DNA of 64,000 nt, taken from assembly GCF_001507555.1 (NCBI RefSeq), contig NZ_LQBO01000001.1, positions 1,116,001 through 1,180,000 on the forward strand. The letters are read 5' to 3'. The DNA comes from Thiomicrospira sp. XS5. GTDB taxonomy: Bacteria; Pseudomonadota; Gammaproteobacteria; Thiomicrospirales; Thiomicrospiraceae. The notes under the pieces were generated by a model. That model was not told the origin of the DNA. It saw only the letters and a list, made by a program, of their open reading frames with translations, and searched no databases. Made by a program: the position numbers and the translations under genes. Positions 28,225-36,978 of this stretch are shown piece by piece. The stretch's first letter is position 1. Every line of letters starts with the position of its first letter.

Positions 28225-29160
28225 ATGGGTGTGAAGTTTCTTGAGGTGACCTCGGAGGACGCGGGGCAGCGGGTGGATAATTTTTTGATGCGCCATTATC
28301 GCAATGTGCCCAAGACTTTGATTTATCGGATTATTCGTAAAGGCGAAGTTCGGGTGAACAAAGGTCGCGTTAAGCAGAACACTCGTCTGGTTGATGGCGA
28401 TGTGGTGCGGGTGCCGCCGATTAAGGTGCCGGAAAAAACCGAGTCCACTGTGCCGGCCGGTCAGTTACAGCGCATTGAAGACAGCATTCTTTACGAAGAT
28501 AAGGATTTGATGGTCATCAATAAACCTTCCGGTGTGGCCGTGCATGGCGGCAGCGGCATTCAGTGGGGCTTGATTGAAGTGGTGCGTGCCTTACGCCCGC
28601 TGGCGAAACGTTTGGAGCTGGTGCATCGTCTGGACCGGGAAACATCCGGCTGTATTTTGCTGGCGAAAAAAGCCTCGGTACTGAAGGCGCTGCATGAGCA
28701 AATTCGTGAAAACAAAATGACCAAAGAATATCTGGCATTGCTGACTCATCATTGGCCGAAAGGGTTGGAAAAAATCGATTTGCCCTTATTGAAAAACACA
28801 TTGAAATCCGGTGAACGGGTCGTGAAAGTGTCGAAAGAAGGCAAGCCCTCGGTGAGTTATTTTCGGGTGTTAGAGCGCTTTGACGATTGCGACTTGGCCG
28901 CGGTGCGTCTTAAAACCGGCCGGACGCATCAGATCCGAGTGCATGCCTTGTCGCAAGGCTGTCCGTTGGTGGGTGACGACAAATACGGCGATAAAACACT
29001 GAATAAGGCTTATAAAAAACTGGGGATGAAACGGTTGGCATTGCATGCGCAGTATCTGGGATTCGAACACCCGGTGACCCAGGCCTGGCTAAAAGTGGAA
29101 GCGCCATTACACGATGATTTTGAATTAACCTTGACGAACTTGCGGGGAGAGAAAGCATGA
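28225..29160 (+). CDS. rluC: 23S rRNA pseudouridine synthase RluC
   Basis: A 311-residue enzyme predicted to modify U955, U2504 and U2580 of 23S rRNA. It has an N-terminal S4 RNA-binding domain (AGQRVDNFLMRHYRNVPKTL, IIRKGEVRVNKGR), then the catalytic HRLDRETSGCILLAKK and LKTGRTHQIRVHA. Position divergent from rne is conserved. Two ATGs compete (28219 and 28225); GGA at 28216-28218 suits the second better. A decamer copy at 29079-29088 encodes QAWL near the C-terminus. The stop overlaps the next gene (ATGA). Confidence 0.95.
   Translation: MGVKFLEVTSEDAGQRVDNFLMRHYRNVPKTLIYRIIRKGEVRVNKGRVKQNTRLVDGDVVRVPPIKVPEKTESTVPAGQLQRIEDSILYEDKDLMVINKPSGVAVHGGSGIQWGLIEVVRALRPLAKRLELVHRLDRETSGCILLAKKASVLKALHEQIRENKMTKEYLALLTHHWPKGLEKIDLPLLKNTLKSGERVVKVSKEGKPSVSYFRVLERFDDCDLAAVRLKTGRTHQIRVHALSQGCPLVGDDKYGDKTLNKAYKKLGMKRLALHAQYLGFEHPVTQAWLKVEAPLHDDFELTLTNLRGEKA
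29079..29088. repeat. CCAGGCCTGG decamer palindrome (in rluC)
   Basis: Exact copy inside rluC, read as TQAWL. A copy with one end substitution (GCAGGCCTGG) follows at 29789-29798 in the next gene, also read as QAWL. Confidence 0.75.
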
Positions 29161-29828
29161 CGAGGCAATACCAGTGTGTGATTTTTGACTGGGATGGAAC
29201 GCTGATGAATTCGGAGGCGCGTATTGTGTCGTCGATTCAAACCGCCGCAGAACGGGTGGGCTTTCCGGTGTTGCCGTACGATGTTTCCAAGCAAATCATT
29301 GGTTTGAGTCTGGAAAAAGCGATTCTAACGCTCTACCCCGACGCGGATGCGTTGGGTATCGAGGCGATGGCGAAAGGCTATACGGATTGTTTTTTGGATG
29401 AGTCCTGTGTGCCAATGTTGCCGTTCGAAGGGGCGGAAACCTTGTTGCAGTTTTTGCGCGGCGAAGGCGTGAAAGTCGCGATTGCCACCGGTAAGAGTCG
29501 AAAAGGGTTGGATCAAGTGTTGGATGAAGTTGGGTTTGAACCGTATTTCCACTTTACCCGTACCCCGGTGGAGTCCGAATCCAAGCCGAGTCCGTTGATG
29601 TTGCAACAGATTTTGGATGAGTTTGATTTGGCACCCGAGCATGCGGTGATGGTGGGTGATACCGAATTTGACATGCAAATGGCGCAGACCATTGATATGG
29701 ACCGGATCGCGCTCAGTCATGGGGTGCATGAATTGGAGCGTTTGCAAGGCTTTGATCCGGTAGCCAGTTTTGATGATTTGATGTCGATGCAGGCCTGGTT
29801 AAAAGGCCGTTTGTTGCCACACGCTTAA
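29157..29828 (+). CDS. HAD-superfamily phosphatase (Gph/phosphoglycolate phosphatase-like)
   Basis: A 223-residue hydrolase. HAD motif I is FDWDGTLMNSE (nucleophile and acid aspartates), motif II is IATGKSRKG, the lysine lies in ESKPSP, and motif III is MVGDTEFDMQMA. A helical cap follows motif I. It overlaps rluC by 4 bp, a pairing common in gammaproteobacteria. Substrate specificity cannot be read from sequence; a phosphoglycolate phosphatase-like role is only a family guess. Confidence 0.9.
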   Translation: MTRQYQCVIFDWDGTLMNSEARIVSSIQTAAERVGFPVLPYDVSKQIIGLSLEKAILTLYPDADALGIEAMAKGYTDCFLDESCVPMLPFEGAETLLQFLRGEGVKVAIATGKSRKGLDQVLDEVGFEPYFHFTRTPVESESKPSPLMLQQILDEFDLAPEHAVMVGDTEFDMQMAQTIDMDRIALSHGVHELERLQGFDPVASFDDLMSMQAWLKGRLLPHA

Positions 29829-29841
29829 GCTGCGAAGGATC

Positions 29842-30450
29842 TTAATCCGGCAAGTAGGGCAGTTGCAGGCCGCATTGTCTTAAAAAATGCGTTAAGTCAA
29901 TCAGTGGCAAGCCGATTAAAGCATTCGGGTCTTTGCCTTCGATGGATTCAAATAACGTAATGCCCAAGCCTTCTGATTTGAAGCTGCCGGCGCACTGATA
30001 AGGCTCTTCCAATATCAGGTAGTTGTGAATGTCGGTTTCCGATAGGCTTCGGAAAGTGACATGGGTTTCATCCAGTGTTTGCAGTCTGAGGTTGTGGCGA
30101 GTGTCCAAAACCACCAGGCCGGTTCGGAAGGTAACGGTGTGACCGCTGAATTGTCGAAGCTGTTCAACGGCGTTTTCGTAATGGTGTGGTTTGCCGATGG
30201 GGCGGTCCTGGAAGCTGGCGCTCTGGTCCGACGCGATAATCAGTGCGTCCGGGTGATGTGGCGCGATGGCTTCGGCTTTCGCCAGCGAGAGACGGTTGAC
30301 CATTTCGGCCACAGTTTCGCTCGGGTTTGGGGTTTCGTCCACCTCGGGTTTGGCGGTGACAAACGGCAATCCAAGCTTTTCCAAGAGCATTTTTCGGAAG
30401 GGGGAGGTGGATGCCAGAACGATTTGTGGGAGAGATGACGTCGAAGTCAT
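29842..30450 (-). CDS. yceF: Maf/YceF-type nucleotide pyrophosphatase
   Basis: A 202-residue house-cleaning enzyme, probably hydrolysing m7GTP like E. coli YceF. The Maf core is recognised by IVLASTSPFRKMLLEKLG, EVDETP, RLSLAKAEAI, ALIIASDQ and GKP; the C-terminal EPYQCAGSFKSEGLG is typical of the YceF branch. It is divergent from yceD, exactly as in E. coli. No unusual features. Confidence 0.92.
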   Translation of the reverse strand: MTSTSSLPQIVLASTSPFRKMLLEKLGLPFVTAKPEVDETPNPSETVAEMVNRLSLAKAEAIAPHHPDALIIASDQSASFQDRPIGKPHHYENAVEQLRQFSGHTVTFRTGLVVLDTRHNLRLQTLDETHVTFRSLSETDIHNYLILEEPYQCAGSFKSEGLGITLFESIEGKDPNALIGLPLIDLTHFLRQCGLQLPYLPD

Positions 30451-30541
30451 GCTAGGCCTTTGTTTTTTTTAAATTTTGCGAAAATAGGATGGCGGATATT
30501 ATCGTCATTTATTTTTGACTTTGGGATGTAATGGGAGTATT

Positions 30542-31081
30542 ATGCGCGCCATGTTTGACAAGCTTCCGGATTTGATTGACCCTGTTTACTCTTCGCAACA
30601 TGATAAACGATTTGTTGCGCGAGTCAATCAGGAGCGTTTCCCACGCTTGAAGCAACTGCTTGTTTCGACAGAACATGATGTGGAAGTGGACGTACACTTT
30701 TATTATCATCCGCAATACAAAATGCATGCGTTTGATATGAAATTGGGCACGGTTTTCACGTTGGAGTGTCAACGCTCGTTAAAAAGTTTTGATTATCCAT
30801 CCTCATCATCGGTTACCGGTGTGTTTGTTGAGTCAATGGCTCTGGCCGAAGAGTTGCCTTCCGACGTGGAGGTGTATGAACTGTCGGAAGAGAAAATCTC
30901 ATTGATGGATTTGGTGGAAGACGAGCTGATGTTATCCGTGCCTTTGTCGGCCATTGATGACGCCAGTGAAATGGACTACCAGAATCCGCCCGAGGAAGAC
31001 GCTCTGCCGGAAGATAAAGAATTAGAAAAAAAGGAAAATCCTTTCGCCGCTTTGAAAGGATTGAAAGACAACCCGAATTAA
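30542..31081 (+). CDS. yceD: YceD (DUF177), 23S rRNA accumulation protein
   Basis: A 179-residue protein of the YceD/DUF177 family, which is needed for normal 23S rRNA levels and is almost always encoded before rpmF. GGGAG at 30533-30537 supports the ATG at 30542; an ATG at 30551 is less well placed. The core SLKSFDYPSSSSVTGVFVES and the acidic tail are typical in position, though the CxR-type cysteine signatures seen in some homologues are poorly preserved (one Cys in LECQRSL). The Glu-rich C-terminus is low complexity. Confidence 0.88.
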   Translation: MRAMFDKLPDLIDPVYSSQHDKRFVARVNQERFPRLKQLLVSTEHDVEVDVHFYYHPQYKMHAFDMKLGTVFTLECQRSLKSFDYPSSSSVTGVFVESMALAEELPSDVEVYELSEEKISLMDLVEDELMLSVPLSAIDDASEMDYQNPPEEDALPEDKELEKKENPFAALKGLKDNPN

Positions 31082-31099
31082 TGTTCAGGAGAATTTAAG

Positions 31100-31273
31100 A
31101 TGGCTGTACAAAAAAGTCGTAAAACCCCTTCAAGACGTGGTATGCGTCGTTCGCACGATGCGTTGACCACTGCGCCGATCACCGTTGATGAAACCACCGG
31201 TGAAGTTCATCGTCGTCACCATGTAACGGCGGATGGTTACTATAAAGGCAAAAAAGTCATTCAAGACAAATAA
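31100..31273 (+). CDS. rpmF: 50S ribosomal protein L32
   Basis: A 57-residue ribosomal protein read directly from the sequence: [20 protein letters not shown] at the start, a [20 protein letters not shown] middle and a [12 protein letters not shown] end. All are diagnostic of bacterial L32 of the form lacking the zinc-binding cysteines. AGGAG at 31087-31091 precedes the ATG. It lies 18 bp after yceD and before plsX, the universal order. Confidence 0.98.
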   Translation: MAVQKSRKTPSRRGMRRSHDALTTAPITVDETTGEVHRRHHVTADGYYKGKKVIQDK

Positions 31274-31284
31274 TCTTTTTAGGG

Positions 31285-31316
31285 AACCCCGGTCGTTCGA
31301 CTGGGGTTTCTCATTT
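31285..31316 (+). terminator. Terminator-like hairpin after rpmF
   Basis: AACCCCGGTCG and CGACTGGGGTT form an 11-bp stem with one G-T pair around TT, followed by TCTCATTTCTTTT. It may partly separate the ribosomal gene from the fatty-acid genes. Confidence 0.6.
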
Positions 31317-31366
31317 CTTTTGCATTCCCCATTCTATTTTTGGATTACTATTTTTAGGATCTGACC

Positions 31367-32407
31367 TTGAGTATTAAAATTGCTATCGATGCGATGGGCG
31401 GTGACCACGGTATTAAGGTAACTGTTCCAGCTTCTTTGGAAGCTTTGTCAAAATTTCCGGATCTTTCGATTGTTTTAGTGGGCAACAAACCTCTGATTGA
31501 AAAGGCATTGGCGTCACATCAGTATGATGAGTCGCGGCTGTCCGTCGAACATGCGGAACAAATTGTTGAGATGGATGATTTACCTTCCAAGGCGTTACGG
31601 AATAAACGTAAATCGTCAATGCGTATTGCGCTGAATTTAGTGAAAGAAGACGTTGCCCAGGCCGCGGTCAGCGCGGGTAATACCGGCGCCTTGATGGCGG
31701 TTTCTAAGTTTGTATTGAAAACCTTGCCGGGCATTGATCGCCCAGCCATTTGTACTCAGATGCCGACGATGAAAGGCCATGTCCATGTGTTGGACTTGGG
31801 TGCGAATGTCGGGGCTGATGGGCAAAGTTTGGCGCAATTCGGTGTGATGGGGTCGGTGTTGGCGAATGCCGTCGATAATAATGCCAAGCCCCGCGTGGCG
31901 CTGTTGAATATCGGTGAAGAAGAAATCAAAGGGCATCAGCGCATCAAAGACGCCAATGAACTGCTGAAGAACAGTTCCATTAATTACGTCGGCTACGTGG
32001 AAGGGGATGAAATCTACCAAGGTGATGTCGACGTGGTGACCTGTGATGGCTTTGACGGCAATGTGGCGTTGAAATCCAGTGAAGGCGTTGCCAAAATGAT
32101 TTCCTTTTATCTGAAAGACGCCTTTAATAAAAATCTTCTGACCAAGCTGGCCGGTTTGGTCGTCTATCCTGTCTTGAAAGCTTTTAAAGAAAAAGTCGAC
32201 CCTAGACGTTATAATGGGGCCTCATTGTTGGGGTTACGTAAAATTGTCATCAAAAGTCATGGCGGTGCCGATGCGTTTTCGTTTTATCATGCCATTGCCG
32301 AAGCGCGCCTGGAAGTGATCAAAAACGTACCGGAATTGATTGCATCTGAAGTGAAGACGATTTTGGATAGCCATACCGACGACCAATCCTTGGAAAAACA
32401 AGAATAA
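31367..32407 (+). CDS. plsX: Phosphate acyltransferase PlsX
   Basis: A 346-residue enzyme that makes acyl-phosphate from acyl-ACP, the first step of phospholipid synthesis by the PlsX/PlsY route. The start IKIAIDAMGGDHG and the VSAGNTGALMA and DLGANV stretches are characteristic. Translation begins with a rare TTG at 31367 behind AGGAT; no in-frame ATG exists upstream near a ribosome-binding site. The gene heads the fab cluster. Confidence 0.96.
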   Translation: MSIKIAIDAMGGDHGIKVTVPASLEALSKFPDLSIVLVGNKPLIEKALASHQYDESRLSVEHAEQIVEMDDLPSKALRNKRKSSMRIALNLVKEDVAQAAVSAGNTGALMAVSKFVLKTLPGIDRPAICTQMPTMKGHVHVLDLGANVGADGQSLAQFGVMGSVLANAVDNNAKPRVALLNIGEEEIKGHQRIKDANELLKNSSINYVGYVEGDEIYQGDVDVVTCDGFDGNVALKSSEGVAKMISFYLKDAFNKNLLTKLAGLVVYPVLKAFKEKVDPRRYNGASLLGLRKIVIKSHGGADAFSFYHAIAEARLEVIKNVPELIASEVKTILDSHTDDQSLEKQE

Positions 32408-32431
32408 CAGGCGACAGCTAAAGCAGGTCTT

Positions 32432-33409
32432 ATGAGTCAAAAAATCTACAGTCGAATTATTGGAACGGGAGGCTACCTCCCTGAAAAGGTGATGACCAAC
32501 GCCGATTTGGAAAAAATGGTGGACACCAGCGACGAGTGGATTCGAGAAAGGACCGGGATTGAAGAAAGACGCATCGCTGCGGAAGGGCAAACCACCTGTG
32601 ACTTGGCGGAACAAGCCTCGTTACAAGCGTTGGAAATGGCTGGTGTCACCCCTCAAGAACTGGACATGATTCTAGTGGCCACCACGACGCCCGATAAGAT
32701 TTTCCCGAGTACTGCAACGCTGTTGCAAGCCCGTTTGGGTAATCACGGCGCGCCGGCTTTTGATTTGCAAGCCGTTTGTACCGGTTTTGTCTACGCCTTG
32801 AGTGTCGCAGACCAATACATTAAAACCGGCATGGCTAAGCGCGTTTTGGTCGTCGGAGCCGAGACGTTGTCGCGTATCACCAACTGGGAAGACCGTAACA
32901 CTTGTGTGTTGTTTGGCGATGGTGCCGGTGCGGTTGTTCTGGAAGCGTCAGAAGAAACCGGTGTTTTGTCGACGCACATTCATGCCGACGGTCAGTATGA
33001 AGAGTTACTGCACGTCCCGTCCGGCCCGTCCAAAGTGCCGCAAACCGATGAAATTGCCGAAAGAACCATGTCCATGAAAGGCAATGAAGTGTTCAAGATC
33101 GCCGTAAACACACTGAGTCAAATCGCGTCGGAAACCCTGGCCGCCAACCAAATGCAGAAAGAAGATTTGGACTGGTTGGTACCCCATCAAGCCAACTCCC
33201 GTATTATTAAAGCCACGGCCCGCAAATTGAAGTTGGGCGATGACCAAACCGTGATGACGGTCAGCAAACACGCCAATACTTCCAGTGCATCGATTCCACT
33301 GGCGTTGAATGAAGCGGTCCGAGACGGCCGTATTCAGAAAAACCAGGTCGTGCTGTTGGAAGCCTTTGGTGGCGGCTTTACCTGGGGCTCCGCGTTGCTT
33401 CGATTCTGA
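32432..33409 (+). CDS. fabH: 3-oxoacyl-ACP synthase III
   Basis: A 325-residue condensing enzyme that starts fatty-acid synthesis from acetyl-CoA and malonyl-ACP. The catalytic triad is C116 (LQAVCTGFVYAL), His in WLVPHQANSRI and Asn in SKHANTSSASIP. The GGGFTWGSALLRF C-terminus is standard. It lies between plsX and fabD. A near copy of the decamer (GCAGGCCTGG) follows its stop at 33411-33420. Confidence 0.98.
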   Translation: MSQKIYSRIIGTGGYLPEKVMTNADLEKMVDTSDEWIRERTGIEERRIAAEGQTTCDLAEQASLQALEMAGVTPQELDMILVATTTPDKIFPSTATLLQARLGNHGAPAFDLQAVCTGFVYALSVADQYIKTGMAKRVLVVGAETLSRITNWEDRNTCVLFGDGAGAVVLEASEETGVLSTHIHADGQYEELLHVPSGPSKVPQTDEIAERTMSMKGNEVFKIAVNTLSQIASETLAANQMQKEDLDWLVPHQANSRIIKATARKLKLGDDQTVMTVSKHANTSSASIPLALNEAVRDGRIQKNQVVLLEAFGGGFTWGSALLRF

Positions 33410-33410
33410 A

Positions 33411-33420
33411 GCAGGCCTGG
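33411..33420. repeat. GCAGGCCTGG decamer variant between fabH and fabD
   Basis: One mismatch to the window-wide decamer, starting 2 bp after the fabH stop; followed by TCAGAATTCAG, which resembles the flank of the copy at 4933. Confidence 0.6.
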
Positions 33421-33457
33421 TCAGAATTCAGATTAATCAGATTTAAGGAACGTTTTT

Positions 33458-34381
33458 ATGTCATACGCGTTTGTTTTTCCCGGTCAAGGGTCGCAATCCG
33501 TTGGAATGCTGGCCGATATGGCCGAGCAGCATGCGGTTGTAAAATCCACATTTGATGAAGCCTCAGAAGCGCTAGGTTACGACCTTTGGAGCCTGGTGCA
33601 AAACGGTCCGGAAGAAAAATTGAACCAAACCGACGTCACGCAACCGGCGATGTTGACGTCCGGCATTGCGATCTGGCGTGCCCTGGCCGAGCAGAAAACC
33701 TTGGCGCCAGCCTATCTGGCGGGCCATTCGCTGGGCGAGTACACGGCCTTGGTGGCGGCGGGCGTGATGAATTTGGCGCAAGGCGTGGAATTGGTCGCCG
33801 AGCGCGGGCGCTTGATGCAATCCGCCGTGCCAGCCGGTGAAGGGGCTATGGCGGCTGTTTTGGGCTTGGAAGATCAGCAGATTGTTGACATCTGTGCCGC
33901 TGCAGACGGTGTCGTGGAAGCGGTGAATTTCAATTCACCGGGGCAGGTGGTGATTGCCGGTGCGAAAACCGCGGTGGACGCCATTTTGCCTGTATTTGAG
34001 GAAGCGGGTGCCAAACGTGTTGTGCCGTTGGCGGTCAGCGTGCCATCTCACTGCTCTTTGATGAAGCCGGCGGCGGATGCCTTGGCCGAAAAACTGAACG
34101 GCATGGCGCTGAACACGCCAACCATTCCGGTTCTGCATAACGTCAATGTCGAAACCGCTGCTTCAGAAGCGGAAATCAAACAGGCGTTGGTGGAACAATT
34201 GTACCGTCCGGTGCAGTGGGTGAAGACGGTTGAAAAAATGAAATCATTGGGTGTCGAGCGTTTGTATGAGCTGGGCCCAGGCAAGGTGTTGATGGGCTTG
34301 AACCGTCGCATCGATCGTAAAATGGGGATGCAAGCCGTTTACGATTCGGCTACACTTACGGCATCGTTGGAAACTCTCTAA
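33458..34381 (+). CDS. fabD: Malonyl-CoA:ACP transacylase
   Basis: A 307-residue enzyme that loads malonyl groups on ACP. The nucleophile is S91 in AGHSLGEYTAL, with FPGQGSQSVGM at the N-terminus, the substrate arginine in AERGRLMQ, and His in VSVPSHCSLM. TTTAAGGA lies before the ATG. Standard position between fabH and fabG. Confidence 0.98.
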   Translation: MSYAFVFPGQGSQSVGMLADMAEQHAVVKSTFDEASEALGYDLWSLVQNGPEEKLNQTDVTQPAMLTSGIAIWRALAEQKTLAPAYLAGHSLGEYTALVAAGVMNLAQGVELVAERGRLMQSAVPAGEGAMAAVLGLEDQQIVDICAAADGVVEAVNFNSPGQVVIAGAKTAVDAILPVFEEAGAKRVVPLAVSVPSHCSLMKPAADALAEKLNGMALNTPTIPVLHNVNVETAASEAEIKQALVEQLYRPVQWVKTVEKMKSLGVERLYELGPGKVLMGLNRRIDRKMGMQAVYDSATLTASLETL

Positions 34382-34391
34382 GGAAAACCTT

Positions 34392-35132
34392 ATGTTATCT
34401 GGAAAAATAGCTTTTGTAACAGGGGCGAGCCGTGGCATCGGAAAGGCGATCGCCTTGGATTTGGCGGCGAATGGCGCGACGGTCATTGGAACGGCTACAT
34501 CCGAAAACGGTGCGCAAGCCATTACCGACTATTTAAAGGAAGCGGGCGCGCAAGGTGTGGGGAAATGTTTGAATGTTACCGATGCCGAAATGATTGCCAC
34601 CGTATTGGGTGAAGTGACCAAAGAATTCGGTACGCCGACGGTGCTGGTCAACAATGCCGGAATTACACGCGACAACCTATTGATGCGTATGAAAGACGAT
34701 GAATGGGACGACATCATCGACACGAATTTGAGTTCGGTTTACCGCATGTCCAAGGCGTGTCTGCGCGGCATGATGAAAGCCAAGCAAGGGGCGATTATCA
34801 ACATTGCATCCGTTGTCGGTGTGATGGGGAATGCCGGGCAAACCAACTATGCTGCGGCCAAAGCCGGGATTATGGGCTTCACCAAGTCGTTGGCTCGTGA
34901 AATCGGTGCTAAGAACGTAACGGTGAACACCGTCGCGCCTGGGTTTATTGATACCGATATGACGCGCGCCTTGCCGGAAGAGCAGCGCGATGCCTTGACG
35001 CAACAGATTCCGTTGAAGCGTTTGGGCGAGCCGGAAGACATCGCCAAAACGGTGACCTTTTTGGCCTCGGAAGGCGGCAGCTACATTACCGGCCAAACCA
35101 TTAATGTAAATGGTGGTATGTACATGATTTAA
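34392..35132 (+). CDS. fabG: 3-oxoacyl-ACP reductase
   Basis: A 246-residue short-chain dehydrogenase that reduces 3-oxoacyl-ACP with NADPH. The nucleotide motif is TGASRGIGKA. The catalytic Ser, Tyr and Lys lie in IINIASVVG and NYAAAKAG, and NNAGITRDNLLMRM is typical of FabG. It starts 10 bp after fabD. Its stop overlaps the left arm of a terminator hairpin, so acpP has at least partial transcriptional independence. Confidence 0.98.
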   Translation: MLSGKIAFVTGASRGIGKAIALDLAANGATVIGTATSENGAQAITDYLKEAGAQGVGKCLNVTDAEMIATVLGEVTKEFGTPTVLVNNAGITRDNLLMRMKDDEWDDIIDTNLSSVYRMSKACLRGMMKAKQGAIINIASVVGVMGNAGQTNYAAAKAGIMGFTKSLAREIGAKNVTVNTVAPGFIDTDMTRALPEEQRDALTQQIPLKRLGEPEDIAKTVTFLASEGGSYITGQTINVNGGMYMI

Positions 35133-35152
35133 AAGCCGATTCAGGCTTTTTT
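35131..35152 (+). terminator. Intrinsic terminator at the end of fabG
   Basis: AAAAGCC (35131-35137), loop GATTCA, GGCTTTTTT (35144-35152). The stem begins within the fabG stop codon. Confidence 0.8.
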
Positions 35153-35154
35153 AA

Positions 35155-35182
35155 TCTTTAACTATTGGATTTGGCTTATAAT
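35155..35182 (+). promoter_or_regulatory. Probable acpP promoter
   Basis: A perfect TATAAT stands at 35177-35182, with only a weak -35 (TCTTTA, 35155-35160), 112 bp before acpP and right after the fabG terminator. High, separate acpP expression would make sense because ACP is very abundant. Confidence 0.5.
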
Positions 35183-35293
35183 GCGTCTGGATGTTTTTTC
35201 AAAATAGCTTGAAAAAAAACAAAGATAAAGCGAAAATGAGCGGAATTTTTGAAAGAAGAATTTTAATTTAACTAGTAAACCGGAGAATATTCC

Positions 35294-35530
35294 ATGAGCA
35301 GTATTGAAGAACGCGTCAAAAAAATTGTTGTAGAACAATTGGGTGTTGAAGAAGACCAGGTTACCCCTGATGCTTCTTTCATCGATGATTTAGGTGCGGA
35401 TTCATTGGACACAGTTGAGTTGGTTATGGCATTGGAAGAAGAGTTTGACTGCGAAATTCCTGACGAAGAAGCAGAAAAAATCTCTACTTTAGCGCAAGCA
35501 ACTGCTTATGTAGAAGCGAACCTAGAGTGA
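35294..35530 (+). CDS. acpP: Acyl carrier protein
   Basis: A 78-residue acidic four-helix protein that carries acyl chains on 4'-phosphopantetheine attached to S37 in [15 protein letters not shown]. The rest ([33 protein letters not shown]) is typical. CGGAGA precedes the ATG. It has its own putative promoter and terminator. Confidence 0.99.
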   Translation: MSSIEERVKKIVVEQLGVEEDQVTPDASFIDDLGADSLDTVELVMALEEEFDCEIPDEEAEKISTLAQATAYVEANLE

Positions 35531-35550
35531 TCTAAACTGAAAGTTTTCAG

Positions 35551-35575
35551 AAAAGCCGTTTTTACGGCTTTTTTT
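35551..35575 (+). terminator. Intrinsic terminator after acpP
   Basis: AAAAGCCGT (35551-35559), TTTT loop, ACGGCTTTT (35564-35572) and further T residues, 20 bp after the acpP stop. Confidence 0.88.
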
Positions 35576-35698
35576 GTTTCTGGCCACTGAAAAATGGCGG
35601 AGCCTGTGTATGCCGGGTTTGGCGAAAGGCGCATGGAACAAAGGAATAAAGCACTGGCGGACAAGCGCCGGTGGCGTGTGAATGTAAAGGAATGAAAG

Positions 35699-36937
35699 AT
35701 GAAAATGCGTCGTGTTGTGGTAACGGGTATCGGTTGTGTCACACCGGTCGGGAATACGGTTGAAGCCACTTGGGCGGCTTTGTTGAAAGGACAAAGCGGT
35801 ATTGAAACCATTAAAGGCTTTGACACGGATGGTTTTGCCGTGACATTCGGTGGGGAAATCAAAGACTTTGATATTACCGAATACATTACACCCAAAGAAG
35901 CGAAAAAAATGGACCCGTTCATTCACTATGGGATGGCAGCGGGCACGCAAGCGCTCAAAGACTCCGGTTTGGAAGTGACTGACGATAATGCCGAGCGTAT
36001 CGGTGTGTCTATCGGTTCCGGCATTGGCGGGATCGGCTCCATTGAGAAACAACATGCGACCTTGCAAAAATCCGGTCCGCGTCGTGTTTCACCGTTTTTC
36101 GTTCCAAGTTCCATCATTAACATGGTCTCCGGTAACCTGTCGATCATGCACGGTTTGAAAGGCCCGAATATGGCGATTGGCACCGCCTGTGCAACCGGTA
36201 CACACAGCATTGGTGATGCCTACCGAATGATTCAATTCGGCGATGCCGATGTGATGGTTGCCGGTGGGGCGGAACAAGCCACCACGCCGCTGGGATTGGC
36301 TGGATTTGCGGCGGCAAAAGCCTTGTCGACCCGCAATGACGATCCGCAAACCGCCAGCCGCCCTTGGGATAAAGGGCGTGACGGGTTCGTTTTGAGTGAC
36401 GGTGCCGGTGCTGTGGTGTTGGAAGATTATGAACACGCCAAAGCGCGTGGCGCGCATATTTATTGTGAAATCGTCGGTTTCGGCATGAGTGGTGATGCGT
36501 ATCATATGACCAAACCGGCCGACGGTGGGGAAGGCGGCGCGCGTTGTATCCAGAATGCCTTGCGCAACGCCGAGTTGAACCCGGAACAAATCGATTACAT
36601 TAATGCGCACGGCACCTCGACACCGGCCGGTGACGTGTGTGAAGCCAGCGCGATTAAATCCGTCTTTGGTGACCACGCGCACAAATTGGCGGTCAGTTCC
36701 ACCAAATCCATGACCGGACACGCTTTGGGCGCGGCCGGGGCGATGGAAGCCGTGTTCACCGCGTTGATGATTCAAGAACAGGTATTGGCACCGACCATTA
36801 ATTTGGAAGACCCGGCGGACGGGTGTGATTTGGACTTTGTGTCCGATGGCGCGCGTGAGGCGAAAATCACCTATGCGGTGTCCAACTCGCTTGGGTTTGG
36901 CGGAACCAATGCCTCTTTGGTGTTTGCTAAAGTTTAA
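35699..36937 (+). CDS. fabF: 3-oxoacyl-ACP synthase II
   Basis: A 412-residue elongating condensing enzyme, important for temperature control of unsaturated chain length. The triad is C164 ([13 protein letters not shown]), His in [12 protein letters not shown] and His in [20 protein letters not shown] at 35686-35690 supports the ATG at 35699. It is separated from acpP by a terminator and about 125 bp without other features. Confidence 0.98.
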   Translation: MKMRRVVVTGIGCVTPVGNTVEATWAALLKGQSGIETIKGFDTDGFAVTFGGEIKDFDITEYITPKEAKKMDPFIHYGMAAGTQALKDSGLEVTDDNAERIGVSIGSGIGGIGSIEKQHATLQKSGPRRVSPFFVPSSIINMVSGNLSIMHGLKGPNMAIGTACATGTHSIGDAYRMIQFGDADVMVAGGAEQATTPLGLAGFAAAKALSTRNDDPQTASRPWDKGRDGFVLSDGAGAVVLEDYEHAKARGAHIYCEIVGFGMSGDAYHMTKPADGGEGGARCIQNALRNAELNPEQIDYINAHGTSTPAGDVCEASAIKSVFGDHAHKLAVSSTKSMTGHALGAAGAMEAVFTALMIQEQVLAPTINLEDPADGCDLDFVSDGAREAKITYAVSNSLGFGGTNASLVFAKV

Positions 36938-36978
36938 TGGTTTTTGACTGCTTCCGACATCAATAAAGGTTCGACCAA